A DNA stretch of 64,000 nucleotides. Origin: Aldehydirespirator sp963662645. Lineage in GTDB: Bacteria > Actinomycetota > Acidimicrobiia > Acidimicrobiales > Aldehydirespiratoraceae. The stretch is taken from the NCBI GenBank assembly GCA_963662645.2, contig OY759762.1, positions 1,054,001 through 1,118,000 on the forward strand, written 5' to 3'. Positions 41,747-50,689 of this stretch are shown in pieces (the first letter of the stretch is position 1; each line of letters opens with the position of its first letter). The position numbers and the translations under genes were made by a program. A model generated the notes under the pieces. That model had not been told where the DNA came from. It searched no databases and saw nothing but the letters and a program-made list of their open reading frames with translations.

Positions 41747-44317
41747 ATGCTGCGCCTGGCCCTGAAGTCGCTTCTGGCCCACAAGATCCGCTTCGCTCTG
41801 ACCGCGGGGACCATCGTTCTGGGCGTCACATTCGTGGTGGCCGCCTTCGTGACGGCCGACTCGCTGCGGTCGACCTTCGACGAGATCGGCGTCGACATAA
41901 ACACCGGCAAGGACTTCACCGTGCGAGGCGCGCTCGGGTTCGGTGAGATCGCCAACGCTCCGCCCGTTCCCGACAACCTCGTCGACGACATCCGGGCCAT
42001 CGACGGAGTAGAGGTCGCCGAAGGGCGCTTCTTCGTGGACGGGGTCATCCCCGTGGACGGCACCGGCGAGGCCGTGTCCACCCTCGGTGGGCCGATCGCG
42101 GGCGTGAACTGGACCGAGGACGAGTCGCTCTCGCAGTACTTCCTGATCTCAGGCCGGTGGCCCGAGGGGCGCTCGGAGTTCGCCATCGGCGCCGAGACGT
42201 TCGCCAACTACGAGTTCGAGCTGGGCCGCGACTACCAGGTGATCACCCCCACCGGGCCCCTCACCTTCACGCTCACCGGCACGATGCAGTTCGGGTTCGG
42301 TGAGGACGCCGGCGCCGGGGTGGTGTTCTCGGTGTTCGACACCGCCACCGCCCAGGAGGTGCTCGGCTACGAGGGCCTGTTCAACGAGATCGACCTGCGG
42401 GCCGAGCCCGGCGCCGACCTCCAAGAAGCAAGGAACCGGATCGAGGCGGCGCTGCCCGCCGGGACCGAGGTGATCAGTTCCGAGGAGGCCGCCGAGGAGT
42501 TCGGCGACTTCTTCGAGTTCTTCATCGGACCGCTGCAGACGATCCTGCTCACATTCGCCTTCGTGGTGCTGTTCGTCAGCACGTTCATCATCTCCAACAC
42601 CTTCAACATCGTGCTGGGTCAGCGAGTGCGCGAGCTGTCGCTGCTGCGTGCGCTGGGCGCCACCCCCCGCCAGGTGCGCCGCTCGGTGCTGATCGAGTCG
42701 CTGGTGATCGGAGTGGCCGCCTCCGCCGCGGGCATCGGGCTGGGCATGCTCGGCGCCCTCGGCCTCGGGGCGCTGTTCGACGCCTTCGGCGCCTCCCTGC
42801 CCGACGGTCCCCTGCCGCTGCGGCTGCGCACCGTTGCCTGGGCGTTCGCAGTGGGGGTCGGCTTCACCGTGATCGCGTCGCTGGTACCCGCAGTCAAGGC
42901 GTCGAGGGTGTCGCCGGTGGCGGGCCTTCAGGCGAGCGCCGGAGACGACGGCGGCCATCTGCGCCTCTGGAGGCCGATCGTGGGCGCCGCTCTGGCCGTC
43001 ATCGGGCTCGTGCTCACGGGCCGAGGGCTGTTCGCCGACTTCGACTCGACGACCGCCCAGCTCTGGTCGCTGGGCGCGGGGGCCGCGGTGGTGTTCGTGG
43101 CGGTTGCCGTGCTCAGCCCGCTGATCGCCGGTCCCGTCGTTTCGACGCTGGCCCGGCCCCTGCCGCGGATCTTGCGCACTCCGGGTCGGCTGGCCCGCGA
43201 CAACGCGGCCCGCAGCCCCCGCCGGACTGCGGCGACCGCGGTGGCGCTGACAGTCGGACTGGCGCTGGTGGCCATGGTTCTGGTGGTCGGGCAGTCGCTC
43301 AAGGACACGTTCTCCGACAGCCTCAGCAGCGCGGTGAGAGCCGACTACATCATCAGCGCCCAGACGATCTCGGGAGTGCCCAAGACCCTGGCCGAAGACC
43401 TGAGGGGCGCGGGAGCGGGAACCGTGGTCGGGCTGGACGAGGACATCGTGCAGATCTTCAGCCCCGTCGCCCCGGACCGGATCGAGCAGACCGAGATCAC
43501 CGTGACCGACCTGGCCGCCATCGGCGAGGTCGCCAACCTCGGCGTCACCGAGGGCTCCCTCAGCGCCATCGACCCGGCCTCCGCGCTGCTCGTCAACAGC
43601 GACAGGGCCGAGGAGTGGGGCTTGTCGATCGGAGACCCGGTCGAGCTCATGCTGGTAAGCGGCGAGACCCTGACGGCGACGGTCGGCGCGGTCTTCACCG
43701 AGACCCAGCCGCCCTTCTGGGACGACTGGCTGATAGACGAGTCGCTGTACCGGCAAACCGTCGCCGCGGACGCCTTCGAGCAATGGGTGGCCGTCAAGGG
43801 GTCGGACGCCGAGCCGGAAGCGACGCGGGCCCTGTTGGAGCAGGTGCTGGGCGCCTATCCCCAGGCGAACCTGGAGGACCGCCAGCAGTTCCAGGAGAAC
43901 GCGGAGTCGAACCTGAACACAGTGCTGGCGCTGGTCAACGTGTTCCTGCTGTTCGCGCTGGTGGTGGCCCTGGTCGGGATCGTCAACACCCTCACGCTGT
44001 CGGTGTTCGAGCGCACCCACGAGATCGGGCTGCTGCGGGCGGTGGGCATGACCAGGCGCCAGCTGCGGCGGGTGATCCGCTGGGAGGCGGCCGCCATCGC
44101 CCTCTACGGCGCTCTCATCGGGGTGGCGCTGGGGCTGGCCTTCGGGGTGGCCCTGTCGGTGGCGATCCCCGATGACATCATCGACAGAGTGTCGGTTCCC
44201 GGTGGCCAGATGGTCGGGCTCGTGATCGTGGCCGTCGTGTTCGGCCTGCTGGCGGCGGTGTTCCCCTCCTACCGGGCGGGCCGCATGAACGTGCTCGAAG
44301 CCATAGCCGCGGACTGA
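41747..44317 (+). CDS. FtsX-domain ABC transporter permease
   Basis: 856 residues. An N-terminal span (IRFALTAGTIVLGVTFVVAAF) is followed by a large extracytoplasmic MacB-like domain (about 40-240), then two FtsX domains (around 255-400 and 720-850), giving about ten spans. Cytoplasmic coupling motifs ELSLLRALGATPRQVRRSVL and EIGLLRAVGMTRRQLRRVI repeat in the two halves. It would work with the upstream ATPase. The stop is 22 bases before a tandemly repeated copy of the next gene's start. Confidence 0.92.
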   Translation: MLRLALKSLLAHKIRFALTAGTIVLGVTFVVAAFVTADSLRSTFDEIGVDINTGKDFTVRGALGFGEIANAPPVPDNLVDDIRAIDGVEVAEGRFFVDGVIPVDGTGEAVSTLGGPIAGVNWTEDESLSQYFLISGRWPEGRSEFAIGAETFANYEFELGRDYQVITPTGPLTFTLTGTMQFGFGEDAGAGVVFSVFDTATAQEVLGYEGLFNEIDLRAEPGADLQEARNRIEAALPAGTEVISSEEAAEEFGDFFEFFIGPLQTILLTFAFVVLFVSTFIISNTFNIVLGQRVRELSLLRALGATPRQVRRSVLIESLVIGVAASAAGIGLGMLGALGLGALFDAFGASLPDGPLPLRLRTVAWAFAVGVGFTVIASLVPAVKASRVSPVAGLQASAGDDGGHLRLWRPIVGAALAVIGLVLTGRGLFADFDSTTAQLWSLGAGAAVVFVAVAVLSPLIAGPVVSTLARPLPRILRTPGRLARDNAARSPRRTAATAVALTVGLALVAMVLVVGQSLKDTFSDSLSSAVRADYIISAQTISGVPKTLAEDLRGAGAGTVVGLDEDIVQIFSPVAPDRIEQTEITVTDLAAIGEVANLGVTEGSLSAIDPASALLVNSDRAEEWGLSIGDPVELMLVSGETLTATVGAVFTETQPPFWDDWLIDESLYRQTVAADAFEQWVAVKGSDAEPEATRALLEQVLGAYPQANLEDRQQFQENAESNLNTVLALVNVFLLFALVVALVGIVNTLTLSVFERTHEIGLLRAVGMTRRQLRRVIRWEAAAIALYGALIGVALGLAFGVALSVAIPDDIIDRVSVPGGQMVGLVIVAVVFGLLAAVFPSYRAGRMNVLEAIAAD

Positions 44318-44339
44318 CCGCAAGCGAGAGAACCCGACG

Positions 44340-44428
44340 ATGTCCAAGCTCGCCCTCCGCAGCCTGACCGACAAGGCCCACTGATGTCCAAGCTCGCCCT
44401 CCGCAGCCTGACCGACAAGGCCCACTGA
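44340..44428 (+). repeat. Two 44-bp tandem copies of the next permease gene's start, forming 14-codon mini-ORFs
   Basis: ATGTCCAAGCTCGCCCTCCG at 44340 recurs exactly at 44384 and, with small changes, as the start of the permease gene at 44428. Each 44-base unit encodes MSKLALRSLTDKAH followed by TGA, whose last A is the first base of the next ATG (TGATG). The permease begins MFKLALRSLIDKKLRF. The gene's first 13 codons are thus present three times, twice closed by stops. Confidence 0.9.
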
Positions 44429-47016
44429 TGTTCAAGCTCGCCCTCCGCAGCCTGATCGACAAGAAGCTGCGCTTCGCGCTGACCACGCTGGTGGTGGTCA
44501 TCGGCGTGATGTTCGTGGTGGGCTCGTTCACGCTCACCGACAGCCTGCGGTCCACGTTCTCAGGGCTCGCCGAGGACATCGCGCAGGGTGCCGACCTCAC
44601 CGTGCGGGCTAGCCGGGGCGATGGATTCGGCGGCGACTTTGACCAGCCGACCATGCCGGAGGCGGTGGCCGGGCGGGTGGCCGGCGTCGACGGGGTGGGC
44701 ACCGTGCGGCCGGCGGTGGCCGCCCTGAACGTCTTCATGGTCGACGGCGGCGGCGAGCCGATACGGCCCCCGGGCCCGCCCGCGCTGGGCTTCAGCTTCA
44801 ACCCGGGCACCTTCTTCATCGCCGAGGGCAGGCAGCCCGGCGGGCCCGGCCAGTTCGCGGCCGACACCGCCACCGCAGCCGACAACGGGCTGCGCATCGG
44901 TGAGACCTACCAGATCATCGGGCCGGTCTCGGCGGAGCCTTTCGAGCTGGTCGGCGTGTTCAACTTCGGGGACCCCGACTCCCACACCGGCCTGGGCCAG
45001 ACGATGGCCGCCTTCGAGCTCGACGAGGCCCAGAGATTCTTCGGCCTCAACGACGTCTACCAGGAACTGGACGTGGTGGTGGCGGCCAGCGCCGAGATCC
45101 CCGACGTGCAGGCCCGGCTGGAGGCCGAACTGGGCGACGGCTTCGACGTCATCACCGCCGAGGTCAACGTAGCCGAGCAGGAGGACGACTTCAACCAGGT
45201 CGTCGACATCTTCAACACGATCCTGCTGGTGTTCGCCTTCATCGCGGTCTTCGTGTCGGCGTTCATCATCAACAACACGTTCCAGATCATCATCGGCCAG
45301 CGGGTGCGCGAGATCGGGCTGTGGCGGGCCATCGGGGCCACCCCAAGGCAGGTGAGCCGGTCGGTGCTCACCGAGTCGGCCATCGTGGGGGTGGTCGCCA
45401 CGGTGCTCGGGATCGGGCTCGGCCTAGTACTCGCCGTAGTGCTGCGGGCCATACTGGAGGTGATCGGCTTCCCGCTGCCGCCGGGGCCGCTGACGCTGCA
45501 GCCCCGCACCGTGGTGCTGGCCGCCTTCGTGGGCCTGGGCGTGACGATGGTCTCCTCCATCGCGCCCGCCATGAGGGCCCGCCGCATCTCCCCGGTGGCC
45601 GCCCTGACCGCCGACTTCCGGCTCGGCGCGACCGGCCTGCGACGCCGCCTGATCGGGGGCGGCGCGGTGTTCGCAGCCGGGGTGGCCGCACTGGCCGCGG
45701 GCATGACGGCCGGGCTGGACACGGTGCCGACGTTCGTGCTGCTGGGCATCGGGGCGGTCCTCTCGTTCGTGGGAATCAACGTCGTCAGCCCGGCCTTCGC
45801 CCGGCCGGCGGCGTCGGCGCTGGGCCGCCCGGTGAAGGCCCTGTTCGGGGTGTCGGGCCGGCTGGCCCGCGACAACGCCGCCCGTGAGCCCCGGCGGACC
45901 GCCTCCACGGCCGGAGCGCTCATGATCGGCCTGTCGCTGATGGGGTTGGCGGCGGTGGTGGGCGAGTCGATGAAGAAGACGTTCGTCAACATCATCGAGA
46001 ACGCGGTGGAGGCCGACTACTTCATCCAGTCGGACTTCAGCGGCTTCGGCCCGCCGCCCGGCTTCCCGGCCCGGGTGGCCGACGAGATCGAGGCACTCGA
46101 CGAGATCGAGAGCGTGGTGCGGGTCCAGTGGGCGTTCAGCGGGCTGAGCGTCGACGGCGAGCCCCGCGACATCGTGGCCCTCGACATGGCCCTGGCCGAG
46201 ACCCACTTCGACGGCCAAGTCAGCTCGGGCGACATGGCCTCAGGCGATCCGCTCACGGCGCTGGCCCTGCACAGCGACTCGGCCGCCTCGCTGGGCGTGG
46301 GCGTCGGCGGCACCGTCGAGGCGACCTTCCCCGACAACCAGACCGACACCCTAACCGTGGTCGCCGTATACGAGGATGCGGCCATCTACGGCAACTGGGT
46401 GATCGACGGGGCCCTGTGGGACCGCCACTTCAACCGCAACGATCTGGCCTTCGCCAGCGCCCGCATTGCCAGCCTCCCCGACGGCGCTGACGAGGCTTCG
46501 CAGGCCGCTCTGAGCGAGGCCAGCCGGGCCGCGGTCGACGGCGTGATCGACCGCTACCCGACGGTGAAGGTCGAGAACCAGGCCGAGTTCCGCCAGACCC
46601 AGGAGTCGCAGCTGACGAGCCTCATCAGGGTGATCGAGGTGCTGATCGGGCTGTCGTTCTTCATCGCGCTGATCGGCATCATCAACACCTTGAGCCTTTC
46701 GGTGTTCGAGCGCACCCGCGAGATCGGCCTGCTGCGCTCGGTGGGCATGACCCGCCGCCAGCTGCGTCGCTCGATCTACTGGGAGGCGTTCATCGTGGCC
46801 GTCTTCGGCGGCCTGCTCGGGGTGACGGTCGGCACCGTGTTCGGTGTGGCCACCACGCTGGCGCTGCCCGAGTCCTTCGTGCAACTCGTCGCCGTGCCGT
46901 GGCTGGACTTGGTGGCCTTCGTGGCCATCTCGGCGGCGGCGGGCCTGCTGGCCGCCATCCTGCCCGCCCTGCGAGCCGGCCGAATGAACATCCTCGACGC
47001 CATAGCCCACGAGTAG
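44428..47016 (+). CDS. FtsX-domain ABC transporter permease
   Basis: 862 residues with the same architecture as the gene upstream and probably its duplicate. It has an N-terminal span LRFALTTLVVVIGVMFVVGSF, a large outer domain and two FtsX domains with coupling loops EIGLWRAIGATPRQVSRSVL and EIGLLRSVGMTRRQLRRSI. It likely forms a heterodimer with the first permease, powered by the shared ATPase. The region between the two genes holds two tandem mini-copies of this gene's start. The cargo is not evident. Confidence 0.92.
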   Translation: MFKLALRSLIDKKLRFALTTLVVVIGVMFVVGSFTLTDSLRSTFSGLAEDIAQGADLTVRASRGDGFGGDFDQPTMPEAVAGRVAGVDGVGTVRPAVAALNVFMVDGGGEPIRPPGPPALGFSFNPGTFFIAEGRQPGGPGQFAADTATAADNGLRIGETYQIIGPVSAEPFELVGVFNFGDPDSHTGLGQTMAAFELDEAQRFFGLNDVYQELDVVVAASAEIPDVQARLEAELGDGFDVITAEVNVAEQEDDFNQVVDIFNTILLVFAFIAVFVSAFIINNTFQIIIGQRVREIGLWRAIGATPRQVSRSVLTESAIVGVVATVLGIGLGLVLAVVLRAILEVIGFPLPPGPLTLQPRTVVLAAFVGLGVTMVSSIAPAMRARRISPVAALTADFRLGATGLRRRLIGGGAVFAAGVAALAAGMTAGLDTVPTFVLLGIGAVLSFVGINVVSPAFARPAASALGRPVKALFGVSGRLARDNAAREPRRTASTAGALMIGLSLMGLAAVVGESMKKTFVNIIENAVEADYFIQSDFSGFGPPPGFPARVADEIEALDEIESVVRVQWAFSGLSVDGEPRDIVALDMALAETHFDGQVSSGDMASGDPLTALALHSDSAASLGVGVGGTVEATFPDNQTDTLTVVAVYEDAAIYGNWVIDGALWDRHFNRNDLAFASARIASLPDGADEASQAALSEASRAAVDGVIDRYPTVKVENQAEFRQTQESQLTSLIRVIEVLIGLSFFIALIGIINTLSLSVFERTREIGLLRSVGMTRRQLRRSIYWEAFIVAVFGGLLGVTVGTVFGVATTLALPESFVQLVAVPWLDLVAFVAISAAAGLLAAILPALRAGRMNILDAIAHE

Positions 47017-47032
47017 GACTAGGCGTGCGGCT

Positions 47033-48232
47033 CTACGAGTAGTGCTCGAAGAGGGCGTCTAGCTGCTCGCAGATGTAGTCCATGTGCTCGGGGCCGAGGC
47101 CGTGGTGGATGGGCAGCGACAGGGAGCGGTCCATCACCCGATCGCAGTTGGGCAGGCCGCCAGCCGGGGCTCGGTGCTCGATAGCCGCGAAGCCGGGCTG
47201 GCGCAGGATGTTGCCGGTCCACACCATGCGGGTGGACACTCCCCGGGTGGCTAGGAACTCTTGGGCCTGGGTGCGGTCGAACGGCGCGTCGGGGGTGATC
47301 TCGAAACAGAACCGCATCCAGGTGGTGTCGGTGTCGGGCGTGGTGCGGCCCGCGGTAACGCCGGGGCGCTCGGCCATGAGGTCGTCGAGGCGGCGCCAGT
47401 TGGCCCGTCGGCGGGCGTTGAACCCCTCCAGCTTGTCGAGCTGCACCAGGCCGTAGGCCGAGCTGAGCTCGTTGGGCTCGAAGTTGTAGCCGATGGAGTC
47501 GAACACGAACACCAAGTCGTAGGGGGTGCCGTCGGCCAGGGCGGAGAACCGGTCTTGTTGGCCCCGCCTCGACCCGTACAGGTACGACTCGCTGCGCCGT
47601 CCCCACCGGCGCAGCGACAGGGCCAGGTCGTACTCGTCAGGGTCGTCGATTCCGACCAGCCCGCCGGTCCCGCCCGCGGTCATGGCGTGGGACCGGGCGA
47701 AGCTGGTGACGCCGATGTGGCTGCGCTCACCGGTGCGCCGACCCCGCTGGTAGCTGTCAAGCACGTCGCAGGAGTCCTCCACCACGGACAGGCCGTGAGC
47801 GTCGGCCAGCGCCCGCAGCCGGTCCCAGTCGGGGCAGTTGCCGCACAGGTTGGGCACCAGGATCGCCCTGGTGCGTGGGCCGATCATGCCCTCGACTGTT
47901 TCGGCGTCGAGCTGATAGGTGTCGGCGGTGATGTCGGCGAACACCGGCACCAGACCCGACTGCACCATGGGCGCCACATCGGTGGAGAACGTCAGCGGCG
48001 ACGTGACGATCTCGTCACCAGGCTCCAGGCCCAGCAGGTCAATTGCTATGCGCAGCGCCGACGAGCCCGAGTTGACCATCAACCCGAACCGCTTGGACAG
48101 CTTGGCCGCCACCCGCTTCTCCAGCGCCAGGGTCGCGTCGCCGATCTCCAGTTTCGGGTTGTCCCGCATCACCGCGGCCACCGCCTCGATCTCCCGTTCG
48201 TCGTGCACGGCCCCCGCAGGCGGCAGCTCCAT
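47033..48232 (-). CDS. DegT/DnrJ/EryC1/StrS-family PLP protein, RfbH/ColD-like (His at the lysine position)
   Basis: 399 residues of the sugar aminotransferase family. GLMVNSGSSALRIAIDLLGL, the PLP-contact VVEDSCDVLDSYQRGRR and WGRRSESYLYG are visible. At the place of the PLP-binding lysine the sequence is TSFARSHAMTAGG, so His182 replaces Lys. This substitution is known in the 3-dehydrases ColD and E1 (RfbH group), which remove a sugar 3-hydroxyl. NLCGNCPDWD and the later IGYNFEPNELSSAYGLVQLDKL also fit the RfbH pattern. It may make a 3,6-dideoxyhexose or similar cell-surface sugar. GAGGAGG precedes the ATG at 48232. No other sugar genes are adjacent. Confidence 0.85.
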   Translation of the reverse strand: MELPPAGAVHDEREIEAVAAVMRDNPKLEIGDATLALEKRVAAKLSKRFGLMVNSGSSALRIAIDLLGLEPGDEIVTSPLTFSTDVAPMVQSGLVPVFADITADTYQLDAETVEGMIGPRTRAILVPNLCGNCPDWDRLRALADAHGLSVVEDSCDVLDSYQRGRRTGERSHIGVTSFARSHAMTAGGTGGLVGIDDPDEYDLALSLRRWGRRSESYLYGSRRGQQDRFSALADGTPYDLVFVFDSIGYNFEPNELSSAYGLVQLDKLEGFNARRRANWRRLDDLMAERPGVTAGRTTPDTDTTWMRFCFEITPDAPFDRTQAQEFLATRGVSTRMVWTGNILRQPGFAAIEHRAPAGGLPNCDRVMDRSLSLPIHHGLGPEHMDYICEQLDALFEHYS

Positions 48233-48276
48233 CCCGGGCCTCCTCTCAGACGACGACGGCCGACCCGACCAGTACG

Positions 48277-49659
48277 CTACGCGAGGGCGCGAGCCATGCG
48301 GGCGCGCCCGCACGTGCAGATTGTCACACCATTCGCGGCTGGCAACAGAAGAATCTCCGAGCCAGGGCCGATGCCGCGTTCCACCAGCCACTTCCGGGCC
48401 CGTCCGACCTCCACATTTCCGGCCGGGTTCGTTGTGCGCCAGATAACGCTCACCCGATGTGACGGCGAACCGTTCAGAGGCACCAGCAGACTGTCGTTCG
48501 GACGGACCCCGTTCGCCCAGGCGATGTGCGGGTTGCCCTTGAACGAGTAGCCCCTGAGGTTCTCTTCCGTCACGACATGTCGTTCACCCCAGCCCGCCCG
48601 CGTGCGGATCGCCCCCGCGATCGTCGCCGGCGGTTTCGGGGTGAAGACGGGAGTGCGTGCGAAGCGCACAGAATCGCCGACAATGTCGAATATCGGCAGA
48701 CCCAGGTATGTCTTGACCGATGATTCGGACACACCGAAACTGCCGGTGAACTCCTCAATGATCGATGCCCGGCTGGCGACGCCGCCGCCGCGCTCGACCC
48801 TCCGAATGATCTGTCTGGCAATGCCCTCGTACCTCTCATGCCCCCACTCTCGGAGCGCGATCCTGAAATGCTTGTCGATTCGCACCATCACCGGGTTTCG
48901 ATGGTTCTTGATCGACGACTCGGAGCCGTGACCGATGGCCTCCACCAACTCGGCGGGCGTCATCGGCCTGCCGACCAGATGCAGGACCCGCTCTGCCTTC
49001 GCCTCGAGCCGGCCGTCCCAGCGGACCAGCCACCCGTCCCCTATGTCGCGCCAGGCACCCGTGCCCATCGTGAAGGCAAGCAGTTCCTCGGGATCCATGA
49101 TGCCGGCCAGAGCGCCGGTCAGGTCCTCGGCGTTGATCAACCACTGGTTGCCGATGACATCGTCGATGGCCCTCTGCAAGTCAGCCCGCGCCCCACGGCC
49201 GCGCAGAAGCCACTCACGGCTGTAGATGTAGCCGGCAATCCACCGCATGAACTCGAATCGGCCGGCACCAAGCCCTCTCACCCATCGCTGGACCGCATCG
49301 CCCTCGACGAGCGCAACCAGCCCAAGATCGGCCCTGAGCAGCCCCGCCGCCCGTTGGACGGCCCCGAATCGGTCGCTAGCCAACCGGTCGCGAACCAACG
49401 AAGAGTCTCGAACGACACGCCTGCGCACCGCCTCCGTGCAGATGCCTCGCTCCCGGCCCAGGCTCGCAAGGGTGGCCGGATCTCGACGAAGTTCACGGGC
49501 GGCCAGCAGGTCGGGATCGGCCGCCAGCGATAGAAGTACCTCCAGAAGCTGCCCGAGCGACGCCATCTCGTGACGCAGCAGTCGGGGCCTCGCCTCCCCG
49601 CCGTTCGAATTCACCAGGTTCGTGTGCAGCGCAGCGCGCTGCAGATTGACTGCGGCCAT
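48277..49659 (-). CDS. Putative DNA-binding protein with sigma-4-like and winged-helix segments
   Basis: 460 residues, family unknown. The segment TLASLGRERGICTEAVRRRV near residue 65 resembles a sigma region 4 helix-turn-helix. MTPAELVEAIGHGSESSIKNH and VASRASIIEEFTGSFGVSESSVKTYL look like two winged helices of the HARE-HTH/RpoE type. The C-terminal region (IWRTTNPAGNVEVGRARKWL, GPGSEILLLPAANG) is beta-rich. It is probably a DNA-binding effector or modification-sensing protein. AAGGAGG lies before the ATG at 49659. It is flanked by the DegT gene on one side and a duplicate scrap of that gene's 5' end on the other, suggesting insertion with duplication. Confidence 0.7.
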   Translation of the reverse strand: MAAVNLQRAALHTNLVNSNGGEARPRLLRHEMASLGQLLEVLLSLAADPDLLAARELRRDPATLASLGRERGICTEAVRRRVVRDSSLVRDRLASDRFGAVQRAAGLLRADLGLVALVEGDAVQRWVRGLGAGRFEFMRWIAGYIYSREWLLRGRGARADLQRAIDDVIGNQWLINAEDLTGALAGIMDPEELLAFTMGTGAWRDIGDGWLVRWDGRLEAKAERVLHLVGRPMTPAELVEAIGHGSESSIKNHRNPVMVRIDKHFRIALREWGHERYEGIARQIIRRVERGGGVASRASIIEEFTGSFGVSESSVKTYLGLPIFDIVGDSVRFARTPVFTPKPPATIAGAIRTRAGWGERHVVTEENLRGYSFKGNPHIAWANGVRPNDSLLVPLNGSPSHRVSVIWRTTNPAGNVEVGRARKWLVERGIGPGSEILLLPAANGVTICTCGRARMARALA

Positions 49660-49849
49660 CGCGGGCCTCCTTCCGTTCGCGACGATTGGTTGGGGGCGCC
49701 CGCGAGGGCTGCTCCGAGGCCTCCGGCCGGGCTGCTGGCCCGTCTCGTCGGCTAGTCCACATTCGGCGGCCCGATGGAGTCCGGCGACTGATCTAACTTA
49801 TGTTACAAGATTAATCATGCTAAGTCAGCATATCAAACCCAGGTCCACA

Positions 49850-49910
49850 CCGTCCGCCTCGATCTCCCGCTCGTCGTGCACGGCCCCCGCAGGCGGCAGC
49901 TCCATCACAC
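49850..49910 (-). pseudogene. Duplicated 5' fragment of the DegT-family gene
   Basis: About 56 bases match the first codons of the DegT gene at 48178-48232 with one mismatch (MELPPAGAVHDEREIEA), then diverge and stop. The fragment has the same orientation as the intact gene, with the HTH gene between them. Confidence 0.75.
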
Positions 49911-49937
49911 GCCTACCCGCACATCGGCTATCGATGC

Positions 49938-49953
49938 GATATCGTATGATATC
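49938..49953. promoter_or_regulatory. Palindromic operator candidate for vapBC
   Basis: GATATC-GTAT-GATATC, 20 bases before the vapB start and just upstream of its ribosome binding site. VapB antitoxins normally repress their own promoter by binding such palindromes. Confidence 0.6.
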
Positions 49954-49972
49954 TAGAGTTGGAGGAACGCTG

Positions 49973-50194
49973 ATGACCGACATCCTGATACGCAACGTCC
50001 CCGAGGACATCGTCGCCGCGATCGAAGCCAACGCCAACCGCGCCGGCCTCTCGCGGGCGGAGTACCTGCGTCGCACTCTGGACCGCGAGCGCCATAGCAC
50101 CGGTGACGAGGTGACGGTCGAATCACTGGCCCGCTTCAGCGAGACGTTCGCCGACCTCGGCGATGATGACGTGATGCGCGCCGCATGGTCGTAA
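49973..50194 (+). CDS. vapB: VapB/FitA-type antitoxin
   Basis: 73 residues. The N-terminal DILIRNVPEDIVAAIEANA and LSRAEYLRRTLDRE form a ribbon-helix-helix DNA-binding domain. The C-terminal VESLARFSETFADLGDD would wrap the toxin. TTGGAGGAACGCTG just before the ATG is a good ribosome binding site. It overlaps vapC by ten bases, the standard antitoxin-first arrangement. Expression is probably autoregulated through the palindrome at 49938. Confidence 0.9.
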   Translation: MTDILIRNVPEDIVAAIEANANRAGLSRAEYLRRTLDRERHSTGDEVTVESLARFSETFADLGDDDVMRAAWS

Positions 50195-50604
50195 CGGCCT
50201 GGCTGATTGACAAGTCCGCGCTCGTCCGGCTCGCAACGAGCGCCGACGCAGGTGAGTGGGCTTCGAGGATCACCCGCGGCCTGGTCCGGATCTCGACGCT
50301 GACACGACTGGAGGTCGGCTTCTCGGCCCAATCAGGCGACGAGCTGCGGCGTGGCAGCGCAGCGCCTCCGCTGAGCGCGATGCCCATCGAGTACCTGACG
50401 CCCGCTGCCGAGGACCGGGCCGTTGCCGTTCAGCAGGCTCTAGCGGATATGGGCCATCACCGGGCGCCGTCCGTGCCGGACCTGCGGATAGCCGCGACAG
50501 CCGAGGTGTCAGGCCTGACCGTGCTTCACGTTGACAAGGACTTCGAACTCATCGCGGAAATCACAGGCCAGCCCGTCGAGCGCTTGGCGCTCGCCGGTGC
50601 TTGA
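50185..50604 (+). CDS. vapC: VapC-type PIN-domain ribonuclease toxin
   Basis: 139 residues, the usual PIN length. Acidic active-site residues are in WLIDKSALVRL (Asp9), STLTRLEVGF (Glu), VPDLRIAATAEVSG (Asp) and HVDKDFELIAEI (Asp). VapC toxins cleave specific tRNA or rRNA and are neutralised by VapB. The frame is intact, so the pair is probably functional. It lies in the accessory stretch between the DegT fragment and a Fic-derived chimera. Confidence 0.9.
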   Translation: MVVTAWLIDKSALVRLATSADAGEWASRITRGLVRISTLTRLEVGFSAQSGDELRRGSAAPPLSAMPIEYLTPAAEDRAVAVQQALADMGHHRAPSVPDLRIAATAEVSGLTVLHVDKDFELIAEITGQPVERLALAGA

Positions 50605-50689
50605 ACGGCGGGCACTTCGGCTTTCCTGGACGCTCGAACACCTGCCGAGGTCCACGCCCCTGCTAGTGGCAGTCGGTACCGTGCTGCGA

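Larger units (their letters stand above)
49660..49972. other. Intergenic region with DegT gene scrap and AT-rich promoter sequence
   Basis: 313 bases without an intact gene. 49795-49840 is AT-rich and contains ATGCT-AAGTC-AGCAT; it probably carries the promoter of the leftward HTH gene. 49855-49910 is the DegT fragment described separately, followed by the vapBC promoter and operator. Confidence 0.55.

Noticed and set aside
42149..44425. A 758-codon minus-strand frame opposite the FtsX permease
   Set aside because: Antisense shadow rich in Gln/His/Arg; the sense strand has an intact permease.
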